This document shows positions 1 through 32,229 of a stretch of DNA of 64,000 nt, piece after piece. Below the pieces are notes generated by a model, which was not told the DNA's origin, made no database searches, and saw only the letters and a program-made list of their open reading frames with translations. Position 1 is the stretch's first letter. Each line of letters starts with the position of its first letter. This DNA is from Manis javanica (taxonomy: Eukaryota; Chordata; Mammalia; Pholidota; Manidae): positions 144,947,121-145,011,120 of the forward strand of contig NC_133161.1 in NCBI RefSeq assembly GCF_040802235.1, read 5' to 3'. The position numbers and the translations under genes are program-made.

Positions 1-1149
1 CGAGCAGCTATATATTATAGGGAAATCAGGATTTTGAACTCTCGGAAGCACCCCTGTCCCAAGCCCCTTTGTTGACTCTAAAAACTTCAGAGCCTTATCG
101 TAGTAAAGAGTATTTTTTTTCTTTTAAAGCTGAAAGTTTGTAGGCTATTTGTGATCTTAAAATGTACACTTTAAATTATTTGAATGGTAACTGCCAATCT
201 AAGGACATAGTTAATGAATTGATTTCCAAGAGAATTAGCTTGCTTACTCAGAGAATTGGCATTTTTGCATATTCTGTTATTTTTGAGGTAAATCTTTAAA
301 TTAGTATAGAAACTAAGAATATTGTCTAAGTTATAGTTTATCTTGACCAAATATGCATAAGCTAGCAAAATTTAGCCTGTTTTTAGTTCTAAGGATAGAA
401 ACATAAAGCTGTTATTTCATTGTATTTTCTACTTAAGTGCTGATTTGAGACAACAGTGGTTTTTGCTTGCTTGTTTGTTTTTTCCCTCTAGGATTAATGG
501 TCTTTTCAATTCCATGGATTTTTTAAATCTCAGTTTAAGTGTCATCTCTTTCATGAAGGCTTCTAGATACAATCCCTTGTCTCAGAACTCTTCTAATGCT
601 TACCACTATCACTTATTCTCATTTTAAATAGTTTCTTTTTTTAACCTCCTAAGATTATAAATTTCTTATGGAAAGATTTTGCATTTTCACTTTAAACTTT
701 TTATTGAATTTGGCAGTGTGGCAATAAGCTGGCCTACTAGGATGTTCATCTGACGTTTTTGCTCTTAAACCTTGGTGTGGTATGGCTGAGGTGTACCTTA
801 TGGTTTTAGTGCCCCTGGAGTTGGTAACAAAGTTACCTGTGTTAGAGTGTCTTGGCCTGTGTGGGACCTAGCTTTAAAATAAGTGCTTATCCTTCTAAAT
901 CAAGATTCTTGAGACGTTTTGGGGGCTCTGATAATAGTTGCTATAATGAAATCTGAACATTTTTATTTTAAAGGCAACCCAGTTGGAAACATCATCTGCT
1001 TTATTGACTATCTTTTTTCTGTCAGACGCTTTTGGGTGTTTTGAGGTTCTTGGCTGACCAAAAAGAGAATTAAAAAATTTTTTATTTCCCTTGTTTTTAC
1101 TCTTTCATAGTTTCTAGCAACCCCAGTAAAAAAGACTGAATATACATTA

Positions 1150-1345
1150 ACAGCTAATACTGAGTTCTTACTTTGCCAGGCACTGTGCTGAGTGCTTTTA
1201 TAAACTACTTGATGCAATTCTTAATGCATTTGATACATGAGAGAATGGAAGCTAAGAAAAGTAACTAATGCAAGTTCCAGAACTAAAAAGTAGTAGAGTC
1301 AGGGCTTGAGCTCAGGTATGAAACTTCAGAGCTTTTGTTTTTTTA
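1150..1345. repeat. MIR SINE relic
   Basis: The order of landmarks is typical of MIR: 'ccaggcactgtgctgagtgc', then a 'gagagaatggaagctaagaa' stretch, then 'agtcagggcttgagctcag'. It lies in the DDX6 intron before the residue-68 exon. Confidence 0.65.
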
Positions 1346-1560
1346 ACTAGTTACCAGAAGTTAGAAACTCACATTCCTATAGGACATTGTGCCAAATGAG
1401 AGGGTACTTGCCCTTTTTAAAGGGGTTAACCACTTAATTTTAAATTCTAGTTATTAAGCTGTATCAAACTTACTCCATATAGAAATTTGGAACCAATTGT
1501 TAAAGCTTCCATTTTTTATGAAATGCTAGGATCTGGATTTCTACATGAAATCTCATTTTT

Positions 1561-1754
1561 TTTTTATCATTCATCTACAATTACATGAGGAACATTATGT
1601 TTACTAGGCTCCCCCCTTCACCAAGGCCCCCCCACACAAACCCCATTACAGTCACTGTCCATCAGCATAGTAAGATGCTGTAGAGTTCACTACTTGTCTT
1701 CTCTGTGTTGCACAGCCCTCCCCGTGCCTCCCCCCACATTATACATGCTAATCG
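1561..1754 (-). mobile_element. 5'-truncated young L1 fragment (3' end only)
   Basis: A poly-T start (an A tail on the minus strand) is followed by about 190 bp of L1 3' end. The same family appears at 17849 and 58103, sharing the block 'gatggacagtgactg'. A 15-bp direct repeat TGAAATCTCATTTTT flanks it (1546-1560 and 1755-1769), the mark of target-primed insertion. Confidence 0.85.
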
Positions 1755-2084
1755 TGAAATCTCATTTTTAATTGTTGGCAACTAGTTTTAAGTTACACAT
1801 TGTGTTGTCAAAACGTTGGTTATCTGTTCTAATGATAGTTGTACTCTATTTAATACACTGCTTCTATGAAGTGGATGAATGCCTTGTTCTATTCTGTTCT
1901 TGATTTTTTTAAATCCTTTTTAGATTGTTCTTTTATAAAAAGAGCAGGTTTTCGCAAGTTGTTCATCTCTATTAACTATGTTTTTATATAAATGATGATA
2001 TAGTAAACTTACTGTGCTGTTTAGAACCTAAATTGTAATTGACATGAGCCATCTTTATATTACTATAGAATAGTTACACTCTGA

Positions 2085-22208
<20,124 letters not shown>

Positions 22209-24128
22209 CAAGCATGTGCGTACCTGACAGAATGCCAAGTGAGCATATTGTTTAAACAAAGGAAAACCAGATCCTCTCCCCTGAGGGAAATTTGATGTCC
22301 TTCCTATAGCAATACAGGGTAAAACACCTGTTGGGATAAATGGCAGTAAATTTGAAGTATCTCTTGGGTAAAGTTGTAGTTTCATTAGAGATTTCATAGT
22401 GCTGTTCTTGAATGGAGTCTTCCTAAGTTATGTGGTATGTTAGCAGTACTTAAGTAAATGCAGACTTCCAAATAATGAAAGCAAAAAAGAATCTTTTTCA
22501 GCAGTTTTGAATGTGAAAACACTTCCTATTCATCTTTCCTTTATCATTCCATTTTATTTCGTTAGCATTCACTCTTATTTTTTAGTGGGTATCTTAATAT
22601 TATCAAGTTAAATTTCCTGTATACTATGTTGCTAAGTGTGTGATCAGGCTGTAAGGATAACTCTTTTTTTAATGCACCACCCTCTCCATTTTTTGGTGAC
22701 TTTTGGCCTCTGGTAAAAATGCTCAAAATCCCTAAAGAGATGTAGGCTATCTTGGTTTTTTTCCTAAGGAAAACCTGATTTAACTTGAGAGATGGTAGTT
22801 TCAAATTGGCAATGAACATTTTACCTGTTTTAAAATTTTTCAAATTACTCTTTTCACTTTAACCTTAAAAAAATTTTTTTTTTTCTTGATTTGTCTTCCA
22901 TGACTACAGCTGCCTGTTAGCAGAACTTTCAGGCTCTTTATCTCTGGGATTCCTGGCAGAGATTCCTTATCCTGTGTGGATTCTACAATAGGCAGCGGCT
23001 CGGTAGAAGCTATTGTAGAGAGCATTTGGAGTGGGGATCCTGGCAACTTCTGCCCTAGTTCATGCCTCTTTCACAAATGCTAATTTTAGGTTCTTCCCTC
23101 TTCAGGCTTTGACAAACTGCAGAAGGCTCCTTTGGATCTGTGACACATCGTTTTGGGGGGATGCTCTTCTCTTTGTGGGTTTTTCATCTTCTTTTATTTT
23201 GGAACTATGAAGACTTAAAAGCTCAGACATTTTTTGTGTTTTTAACTGGTGAAGAGAAAAAAGCTGAAAAGAAGGAATTTACCTTTTTTGTTCCACTTGT
23301 TTGCACTGTGTGCTGACTGAACATTAGTTGCACTAACTGCTGGTCTTTAAAAAATGTTTTCTGGGGAAGGGGGGACAAGGAAGGAGGAAAAAGATGAGAA
23401 GGGAGAAACCCTAAAAAGAGAAGAATCTTGATGAACACACAAGCTTGTCTGCGATTTCAGAATTCCCCAACAGCTGACTCCTGAGTGCATTTCAACTTCT
23501 CCCTGGTTACTCATCGTTTCTTAAGCCTGAAGAGCTTATTACTTATTTGTGCGAAGTGCCTTATGCTATGAGACCATTCAGAATATCATCTTTTAGACAA
23601 CAGCCCAAGGAATCAACGATAGTAATCCTCTCTTTCCTTTTTCTTTTCTTTCTTTTTAAAATTTTTGTCTTCATTTTGGTTTCAAGTTGGAGCCTCTCTC
23701 TTCCCTTTCTACCCAGTACTCAAGCCCAGGGCTGGAAGATGAAACGTATTAGTAATGTTAAACACCATTTTCTTTTTCTTTATGTGGAGGAGTTGATAAT
23801 GCAACTGCAGTTCATCCGCACTGTAAATACATGTATTTAAAAGAAAAAAACAATCCCAAGTAAAAATTTCTTCTGGGCTGAGTAGATTACATCATCGCTC
23901 CCAAAGGAAAGAGCAGTCTATCGTTGCAGGAGCCATATGACAAGCCTTTGTGCTCTGTGGCAGAACACTAAAGACTGGCTTACATACGCCTCCATTAGCA
24001 GTTATGGCACTTGATGGATAGACATGTCAGAGCCTTGAACCTCTTTCCTCTGTGGCAAAGCGTGACCCATAGAAAATTGGGTGTGTATACTTGTATAAAC
24101 TTTGTAAATAAGTTTTTTTTCTGGGTTC

Positions 24129-24209
24129 ATATATATATATATATATACATATGTATATATATATATATATACATACATATATATATATATATACACACAT
24201 ATATATATT
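24129..24209. repeat. TA-rich microsatellite in the DDX6 3'UTR
   Basis: Alternating (TA)n runs are broken by CATATG, ACATACA and ACACAC. The tract is nearly self-complementary, so it could fold as a long hairpin in the mRNA. ORFs on both strands here (poly Tyr-Ile) are artefacts of the repeat. Confidence 0.9.
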
Positions 24210-27200
24210 TTTTTTGGATGAAGGTTGCTGGGATTAAGGGGATTAGAGTGATTATGGGAGCAGCTAAAGATGAGAGGGGCTCAGTTTTCTGCAACACTAA
24301 ATTCTAAAAAGTACTTTGGCCTCTACTGTAGAGATCAGACCTCTATGGGGACCCTGGTTTGGAAAAGGGGCCCAGAAGTCTGGGATTCACTGCTGCCACA
24401 CTGTCTCATCTAATACCTTTGGCACGGAGGCTTGCCAGAGAGAGAGCAAGGAAGCTTCAAAAACCTGTAATTCAAGATGCTGTTTTTGAGAAGCTCTCTC
24501 TGATTTTGCTTCTCCCTTTTTAAAAGTTTGAGCAACTTTTCAAGCTCAGCAAAAGGGGACTAAGGTTAATCTGCCTTGCCGTGTGGGAATTCGATTGAGT
24601 GGCAGTGTCTGAGCAGTGTATGTACAAAGCATGGACTTGCATTTCAGAATATTAGAACCAGTTCTGGGGCTTCCTATCAGTGGGTAGTTTCCCGCACTGT
24701 GAGTGCGTTGCCTTTGCCCACCTTGATACATAAACTTAAAGAAATGGGCAGCCCCTGAGAACTGTGAACTTCATGCTACGAAAAGCTGCTTGCCATCCTT
24801 GCTTTGTGACAAGAATATCTGTCGTTTTGCATTGTAAATTGCTGGCAAATGCTTTACAGCCAATAGTGTTGCCTTAAATTGTGCCCCTCCCAACATGCTT
24901 GATGTTTGGCCTGATCTCCAGGCAAAAGGAGTGAGATGAATCAAAACCAGTGAACTTTTTTTTTAATGTTTTAAATTCCCTTTTAACCCAGTGTGTAGGT
25001 CAATCAGGAGGCATCAAGGGTTTTTCTTAAAAAGGCAAAAAAATAAAATTAAAAAAAGTTGGATTTCCATATTCCATTGTTTTTCAAGACCCTGAAATAT
25101 TACAAGTCCTGCATATGCTTTCATGCTAACTCATCTGGATAAAGAAATCAGTTATTCAGAGTTGCTTTTTTGACTGCCTAGTTCTAAGCAAAAGTATTGT
25201 GACTCACCGAAATTCCTTGAGGATCAAAGTCCTGCTGATGCCTCCTGATCAGACGTGGCCCTAACTCATTAAAAAAAGAACTGTAGCAAGAGCTGCACAG
25301 TACAAACCCAAAAAGAATTAAGCTCTGTTTATTTGGTATCTAAGCTACATATGTTCCATCCAGCCAATGTTGCTTACTAAATACAAGCCCCTATTAAAGA
25401 GGTCACTTTTTCCCAGGGAGGGTGGGGGGAGGGGTTTCAGAAGGCTTAAACTTTTGACCAAAAAATCTTGACCCTGTACTGATGCAGCTCTTTCTCCCCC
25501 ACCTCTGGCGAGATAAGAGGGATCATTCATTATAAAAGAAAAGCAAGAAAGACTCGCTCGAGTGTGAGGGTGACTAAACAAACAGCACAGTCTTCTTTGC
25601 CATCCTCAGACTGTGCTCTGCCTGGTGCCACATTGCCTGTGGGTCCCTCTTAAAGCACAGACTTTAAAATGAAAGTATTAACAGAAGTATAGCCTCTGAT
25701 GAGGAGTGGCACTTAAACTATCTGGGCACCACTGTTGGACACAGTCTTGTATAGGCAGCTGTCCAGTTTTGGTGCTTGACTCTTGAACAGGAATTGTTAA
25801 ATGGAAAGATGCTCTAAGGACTAGGTCAAAGCCTAGTCTTTTTTTTTTTTTTTTTTTTTAATCCCCCTCACAATAAGGAGCATTTTTATTATTGGAAATT
25901 GTTTTCATGTGCTTTCCAGTATTGGGTGTTTATTTTAAGTAATGGTAGTATCTTTTAAGTGGTTCATTTGGATGAAAACAGTTCTCTGTAATATTTAAAT
26001 TACTTCCAGCTCATGGTTTAGCCTGTGGTTGTATAGTTGTGTAATGGCGTAGAGACTATTTCACAACTTGCTGCCTCCGGGCCCATGCTCTGTCTTTCTC
26101 TTCCCATGTATTCCAGTGGAGAAACTTTCTTGACTTTATCTTAGGAATGGAATTAAGTCTAGAATGATCTTCCATGGGAAGAAGTAAGAGAGAAGGAAAC
26201 CTAAATATGTCTCCACAAACTTTTTTCAGGTTGGTCCCAGCATCATATGAGTTGGCCCCAAAGGCTGGGGGGAGGGGGGAGGTATTGGTTATCAGTATTT
26301 GTTTTCAGAATGAGATGAGAGCATCTTTCCCGTGTGCTTTGTGTTTGATACCATCGTGCTTGGGTTAGAACCAGACAACTCAGCACAAAGCCTTGAGTGT
26401 AACTTACTAAAATCAAAACATCTCATTCTGATTATTTGGTTTAATTTTTTTTCTTTCTCTTTTTCTTTTCTTTTTTTTTTAATAGGGGTGGGAGGGAGGT
26501 CACTGTGCCCCAAAAGGGAGGGTGTCTGCACTAAGGATTTAGAAACACTTTGGAAGCTCATAACCTCAATGGAAACTGCCTTTAGCTACTCTCCTGACCT
26601 TATAGATGAGTAACAAAAAGATGAAGTAAGTTCTTGGGAATCAAGCCATGTTATTTTAATTTGCTACTTTTTCCAGCATTCTTTGTATCTTAAAAATTGC
26701 AATTGTGGAATCATTTTCTGGCAAAAATACCTTTGTCAAGCAGAATTATTGGTCTCATGGGAGCTGAATTCAATTTTTGGTGAACTTTTAAGTGGACTTT
26801 GATGAGCTTGTAGTTCTACTTTATATTCTTAAGGATAGTTTTTAAAAAAAAAAACTCCCAGAGAAAATCCACTTTCCTTTCTTACTGAAAACTCATCTTT
26901 GGGGTAGAGAGTTAAGTGTCGAAGGTTTTAACAGTTGGTGAGGTCAGAGGGAGCTAGCCTGGCACCTGGATTCTGCCCCTCCACAACTGACAGATTCTAG
27001 CAGAAGTGTGTTTAAATCTCCAGTAGACAAAACTGGGCAGGGCAAGGGAGGGGGTAGGGTTGGGTTACTGAGATACAGGCTTCTGTATTTTAACCAGTGG
27101 TTTTGGGGGAGGGTACCTGGAGAAAACAAGTCACTGTTCCCTTTTTTGAAACAAAACTAAAATTTGAAAATGTTTTTTGTTTGGTAAAAATGGGATAGAA

Positions 27201-27436
27201 TTCCAATGTCCCTAGCCACAAGGGACCAGTTCCACTGAGAAGTGAACAGTGGGGACTCAAAATTTTGAAAACATTTGGGGAAGGGGAAAATTGGCATTCT
27301 GTTAATTGGCAAATATTCCAGTCGGGCTTGTTTTTGTTGGGATTTGTTGTGTTGTATGTACCCATAGGCATGCAACAGTCTGCTGAGTTTATAAGGTTCA
27401 GAAAAGATTGATGCGATCTTGATTTTTGTTTATCTC

Positions 27437-27442
27437 AATAAA
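27437..27442 (+). terminator. DDX6: DDX6 distal polyadenylation signal AATAAA
   Basis: AATAAA is followed about 20 nt later by a GT-rich stretch (ttatgtgtggtgtat, ~27462-27476), the usual downstream element. Cleavage is expected at about 27452-27462. Internal AATAAA copies in the UTR could give shorter mRNAs. Confidence 0.75.
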
Positions 27443-27599
27443 AGCCCACTGGAACCTCAGTTATGTGTGGTGTATCCTTAGCAGGCTATGCTGTTGAGTG
27501 ATCTTTGCATCTGAGCATTTTACTGAAGTAATCATGTAGCAAACCAGTAAGATACTCTCAGTGCCACGTGAGCCCAGTTCTATAAAATCTGAGAATACC

Positions 27600-27874
27600 A
27601 TCAAGCCTAGACCTCCCACCATCCATCCGCATTTTGTCTTGTCAGTTTTCACAGCCAAAACCAGAACCAAGATAGCCTTTGGAAAGATGTTGGTCCACTC
27701 TATGTCCAGGGGGATTGTCAGCAGTCCTCACTTCGCAGAAGAATTGCTCAGATGTTACAGAGAGCTGAATGTGCCCGCAGAAGTGACAGGAATGAGTCTA
27801 ACAAAAGGAATGCAATTTGTATGCTGAGAACTACAAAACTGATGAAAGACCTAAATGAGAAGTTCAGACTTTAA
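27600..27874 (+). pseudogene. Possible relic of an unidentified gene or retrocopy (C-terminal-like open frame)
   Basis: One frame is open for roughly 84 codons after a TAG near 27607, to the TAA ending at 27874. Its translation runs NQDSLWKDVGPLYV ... RRIAQMLQRAECARR ... TKLMKDLNEKFRL. The composition (charged, Leu/Arg/Lys, amphipathic) looks coding rather than random. There is no credible ATG at its 5' end and no homologue I recognise. It lies just beyond the DDX6 polyadenylation site. It may be a 5'-truncated retrocopy, a terminal exon, or chance. Confidence 0.25.
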
Positions 27875-29560
27875 AGCTGAACATATCACCCTAATCCCCA
27901 GCCCCAAAGAAATGCTTTGGTATAACTATCAAACCATGTGCAATACTAATATGCTGAAAACCGCAAAGGGAGCCAAAAAAACCAGGCCTGAAGAAGTGGA
28001 GAGGTGGCCGGCCGCATGATTCTGGAAAACAAAATGAGAAGACTCAAAATTCAGGACTCAAAGCTACAGCAATTCAAGTTGTAAATTCATCTCTCACTGC
28101 AGTTCAGTGTATGAGGATATGTAGGAGTACCTGCCAAATAGAATGGACATGGGTATCAGTTCATAAGCCAGTTGCATTTCCATCATCCTGCTAATTACAG
28201 AACCCAAATGTACCAGGTCCGTCTGCCTCTGGATCTGCCCCACCTCAGCTTAGTGTCGCCAGAGATGGACATTTATGAACCAGGTGAACATTTCCTCTGC
28301 CCTCTGACTTCCATTTGCCTTCGCTCACCAGGTATTCAGCCTCAGGAAATCGGAGGGGAGAGGGTGACGTTGGAGTTTGTGTTGCTCTAATTCCTTCCCT
28401 GCCAAGATTGCCTCTAGCTGCCCTGTCAAACTGAAGGTCTTTGCAGCTTTGTACCTTTTTTCCCTCCATTTTCTGGTAATTGTCCCCTCCACTTGGTAGG
28501 TTTCCCTACACCTGTGTCTTAGTAGTCCTTATATAAGTAAACTCCCTAAATGTACTGCCTATTACAAGTATGCCATTTGTTTCTTGTTGGGACTCAGAGT
28601 AATTGGTAGCAAAATTGGCTCCAGGAGACAGACTCAAGTTGAGATTCTGGGATTGGATTAGTTATATTTGATGAACTACTTACAGGGGTTGGGGGAGGGG
28701 AGGCGGGATGGGGCATGAATAAACCATGGCATACAGTGGCATTGCAGTTCAGATTCTCACCAGTGGTACCATGGGATGAAGTGCAAGTGAAAGATGCATT
28801 GGGAAATGGGCTGTGACAAATTATTAGAACAATAGGCCCTCCAGTGCATATGCAAGAAAAAAAATTATATGATTAACATAAAAAGAACACGAAGGCCTCC
28901 TTGGGAGTGAGGGTCCCTTATCGGTAGATAACTGTCCTTAGCTAATTGATTAGTGTCCAGAGAACTGAAATAGGTGGCAGTCTTCTAAAGTTTTACTTGA
29001 ATTGTATACACACAAAAGCTCTAGTAGATCTGAGTAACAAAATTATGACTTGAACCAGTCTTTTGAGCTCTGAAGTTTCCAGGTTTGAGTCAGTTCACCA
29101 ACACAGCTCCTTGAATGAAAGGGAAGCTAAGTCCGCCTTCTATCCTTCCTCAAGAGGACTTGTGACAATTTACCAGGTTACCTGCATATCGGGAAAGAAA
29201 CAAAATTAACTACAATTTTGAGGACTGCTGGAGACCCAGAATGCTACAGGTCAAGAGTATAAAGGAATATGAAGGTCAAGTGATCCGTGAAGTTTTGGCT
29301 TGGGTCCATCTCACAGTTGTCCTAGTGGGTCCCTGAATCCAGGTCCAGGCTGCACAGTGGGATTTGATATCCTCAGCAACTGATAGAATCCCTAGTTACC
29401 TCACCCACAGAATAAGGAATATTATAGAAAAAAAGGATCAGAGGAAGCCACTAGAACTGTCTCTAACAAACCAAAAGCAATAAATAGCACATACTCGAGA
29501 TTGCAGAGGTCGGTACCACCACCAAGACTTGAAAGATATAATATTGGTGGTTTCTCTGTT
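27875..29560. other. Intergenic, no feature recognised
   Basis: No exon, RNA gene or clear repeat was identified. The part nearest 29560 may be flanking sequence of the ERV relic that follows. Confidence 0.4.
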
Positions 29561-29569
29561 TCATACACA

Positions 29570-30640
29570 TACTTGGTTTGTGCAGAAGACAAATGGATTA
29601 TGGAGGATGACAATGGACTACCATAAGGTCAATCAGGTGATGACTCCAACTGCAACTGCTCTCCCAAGTGGGTGTGTTTTTTGCTGGAGAAAAGCAACAC
29701 ATTCTCTGCCACCTGGTATGTACCAATTAATGTAGTGAATGCTTTTTCTGTAGACCTGAGGGCAACATTTGCTGTCAGCTGGCAAGACTGGCAATACAAC
29801 TTCACTGTTCAATGTCAGGGCTCCATTACTCTAACTGGTCAGCAGAGACTTTGATTATATCTGTATTCTAGAGGATGTCATGCTGACCTACTACTTTATG
29901 GGGACATGGTGTGCAAGACATAGCATCTACCCTGGATACTTTGGTAAAACTCAAGCATGTCGGGGGATAAACAGATTCCACAAAAATATCAGGGACCTGC
30001 CTCCTTAGTTGAAGTCTAGGTATCTAAGGGACTACAATATCCCTTGTAGGTGAAGGGCAAATTGCTACATCTGGCCCCTCCTGCTGCTAAGAAAGAGACA
30101 TAATGCCTAGTGGGCTTTTGGATTTTGAAGGCAATATATACTTTATTTCGATTTGTTAGTTCAATACATTTACTGAGACATCTGAATTGTTGCCATTTTT
30201 AAGGGTGGCCCAGAGTAAGACAAGGCTCTGCAGCACAGGTTGCTCCATTACTTTGGTTTCTGATTCAGCAGCTCCAATGAAATCAAAGTGTCTGTGGCCA
30301 GCAGAGATGCTTGTATAGAGCCTTTGTCAGGCTCATTTAGGTGAATGACAGCACAGACCTTTAGGATTTTGAAGAAAAGCTGTGTCATCCTTTGCAGAAA
30401 AGTATTCTTTTGAGAAACAGCCTCTGGCTTGCTGTTGGGCCTCAGGAGAGACTGAACATTTGGCCACCAAGCATTACCAAGTTATTACCATGTGACCTGA
30501 GTTGCCCATAATGAATTGGATGTTGCCTGACTCATCAAATCATAAGGTAACTGTGGGCTCTGCTGGTCCAGAGGTCTTAATTCCAAGAAGGAATGCCTCC
30601 TCCAGAGAGCTCAGCAGAAAGAAGTTCCTTTGAATTAGAA
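29570..30640 (+). mobile_element. Ancient endogenous retrovirus pol relic
   Basis: In shifting frames the translation shows a degenerate reverse-transcriptase region: a 'NGLWRMTMDY' stretch near 29593, an 'FTVQCQGSITL' stretch near 29802, then about 0.8 kb with connection/RNase H-like similarity ('lpimNWMLP' type near 30510). This looks like a class I (gammaretrovirus-like) pol. Stops, frameshifts and missing motifs (no intact YxDD catalytic site seen) mean it cannot code. LTRs were not recognised. Confidence 0.6.
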
Positions 30641-31985
30641 ATTGAGACTGCCACTTCGGGCTTCTGCCTGTTTGGGGCTTCTCAACCCTAATGAGTCCAC
30701 AGGCTGCTTGGTGGTGATTGATGCTGATTTGAAAGGGGCAACTGGGTTGTGATTACACAAAGGGTAAGGAAGAATATGTCTGGAATGCAGTAGACAGCCC
30801 TCCTGGGGCTACTCAAAATGTGATGAAAGTTAGTGGAAAACTATAACAACTTAGTGCAAGCTGGACTAATAATAGTCCATACCCTTCAGGAATGAAGGTT
30901 TGGGTCCTCCACCAGGCAAGGAATCAGGACTATCCTCACTCAGTACTTGCAAAGGACAAAGGGAAATACGGAATGAATAGAAAAAGAAAGAGGTATGGGT
31001 ACCATTTATGCCCACATGACCAGTTGTAAAATGAAGGCTGTATTTCTTCCTTATTCTGTTAGGTATGTATCGACTAATTCTTCTCTTTTCTCTCATTCTC
31101 CTAACAGATAAGATGCTAAAGAGAGATCACATGGTATTGCCTCTCTTTAGAAATGTCTTGAGCATCACCTGAACATAAAGTGATAATCTAGAATTTGTGT
31201 CACTTTTAGGAGAAGGTTAGCATGTTTTTGATTTTTTGATGGATAGTGGAGTATACTAACCAGAAGCATGATATTGCTATTTTCTTTATTTGGAAGTTAA
31301 ATATGGCTAAAAGGTGTCACTGAACATCAGATTAACATGGGATGGAACGTTGTGGTTTTGGAATTTATCCACTGAACTAATCTGGAAGTAGATTTCGTAG
31401 AATCACCTGTCATAAGGTTCTACTTTAGTGGACTTGTGTATTAGCTTGACTGAGCTAAAAATAAATTTTCCAGAATCCCTTTCCCCATTCACCTCCAAGT
31501 CAGAGTTGGCCAAAAGAAAATTTGCCCAATATTTTGGGGTGGAGCTGAAGCAGCAGGAGTTACAATGTGAAGGTCATCGCAGTCAGAGATGATGAGAGAC
31601 AGAGAGGTGCTCGAAAGTTCCTGCTTCCCCTTCCCCTTGCTCTTTTTGCTTGCTTCACACCTTTGTTCTTGTTCCATGTCAGATCTTCCTCTTTATTACT
31701 AGCTCTGCGTACCAACAGCAACTCAGACCTATCGCCCAACCCCTTGGCTGTGAATTCAGAACCATAGCTATGAAGAGAGAGCCTTCCATGGCCGCCTATC
31801 CCAGTCCCCTGTGTGATCTAGCAGCTCATGTGTCTCACTTCCAGATTTCCCTGAAAGCACTAACTTGTTCACCCAGGCTAGTGCTTAGGAGTTTAAGAGG
31901 GCCAATTGGTGTTTTTTCCCATGGATTTTGAACACCTTCATTTGGACCCTTACTTCCCGTCTTTCTTTTCCTCTAATTATGTAAA
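30641..31985. other. Intergenic, probably decayed ERV or LTR remains
   Basis: No gene was recognised. Sequence up to about 31000 may be the downstream part of the ERV. The 31440-31930 part could be a decayed LTR but I cannot name it. Confidence 0.3.
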
Positions 31986-31987
31986 GC

Positions 31988-32170
31988 ATTGGCTTTCAAA
32001 CTGCAATATGCATCTGAATCACCTGGAGGACTTATTAAACTCAGTTTTCTGAGTCTCACCCCAGGAGCTTCGGGTTCAGTAGGGGCCTAGATATTTGCAT
32101 TTCTAACAAACTCCCAGGTAATGCTTATGCTTTGATGCTGTCGGTCCCAGGGCCACACTTTGAGAAACTG
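31988..32170. mobile_element. MER5A-like hAT transposon relic
   Basis: 'tggctttcaaactgcaatat', 'catctgaatcacctggagga', 'gatatttgcatttctaacaa', 'actcccaggtaatgcttatg' and 'gccacactttgagaaactg' are the MER5A layout with matching inverted ends. Confidence 0.8.
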
Positions 32171-32229
32171 ATTTCTATAATAAATGCTTTCTAATATCCA
32201 TTGGGAAGAAAATAAGAGCTATAAACATG

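Larger units (their letters stand above)
22209..27460 (+). other. DDX6: DDX6 3' untranslated region
   Basis: About 5.2 kb of AT-rich, ORF-poor sequence follows the DDX6 stop without a recognisable acceptor or gene. It runs to the first strong polyadenylation site. Within it I see poly-T tracts (for example 25841-25859), a TA-rich microsatellite (24129-24209) and weaker internal AATAAA hexamers (near 25042). I noticed no interspersed repeat, unlike the flanking introns and intergenic DNA; this fits a conserved, functional UTR. The exact cleavage site is inferred. Confidence 0.8.

Noticed and set aside
24002-24307. Opposed open frames across 24.0-24.3 kb
   Set aside because: Both run through the TA microsatellite in the DDX6 3'UTR and consist largely of Tyr-Ile repeats.
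25042-25047. Internal AATAAA in the DDX6 3'UTR as the main polyadenylation site
   Set aside because: It sits in an A-rich run without a clear GT-rich downstream element, and the site at 27437 has one. It may be used as a minor site.
29570-30640. Functional retroviral pol
   Set aside because: Frames are broken by stops and indels and key motifs are missing. Only an old relic is supported.
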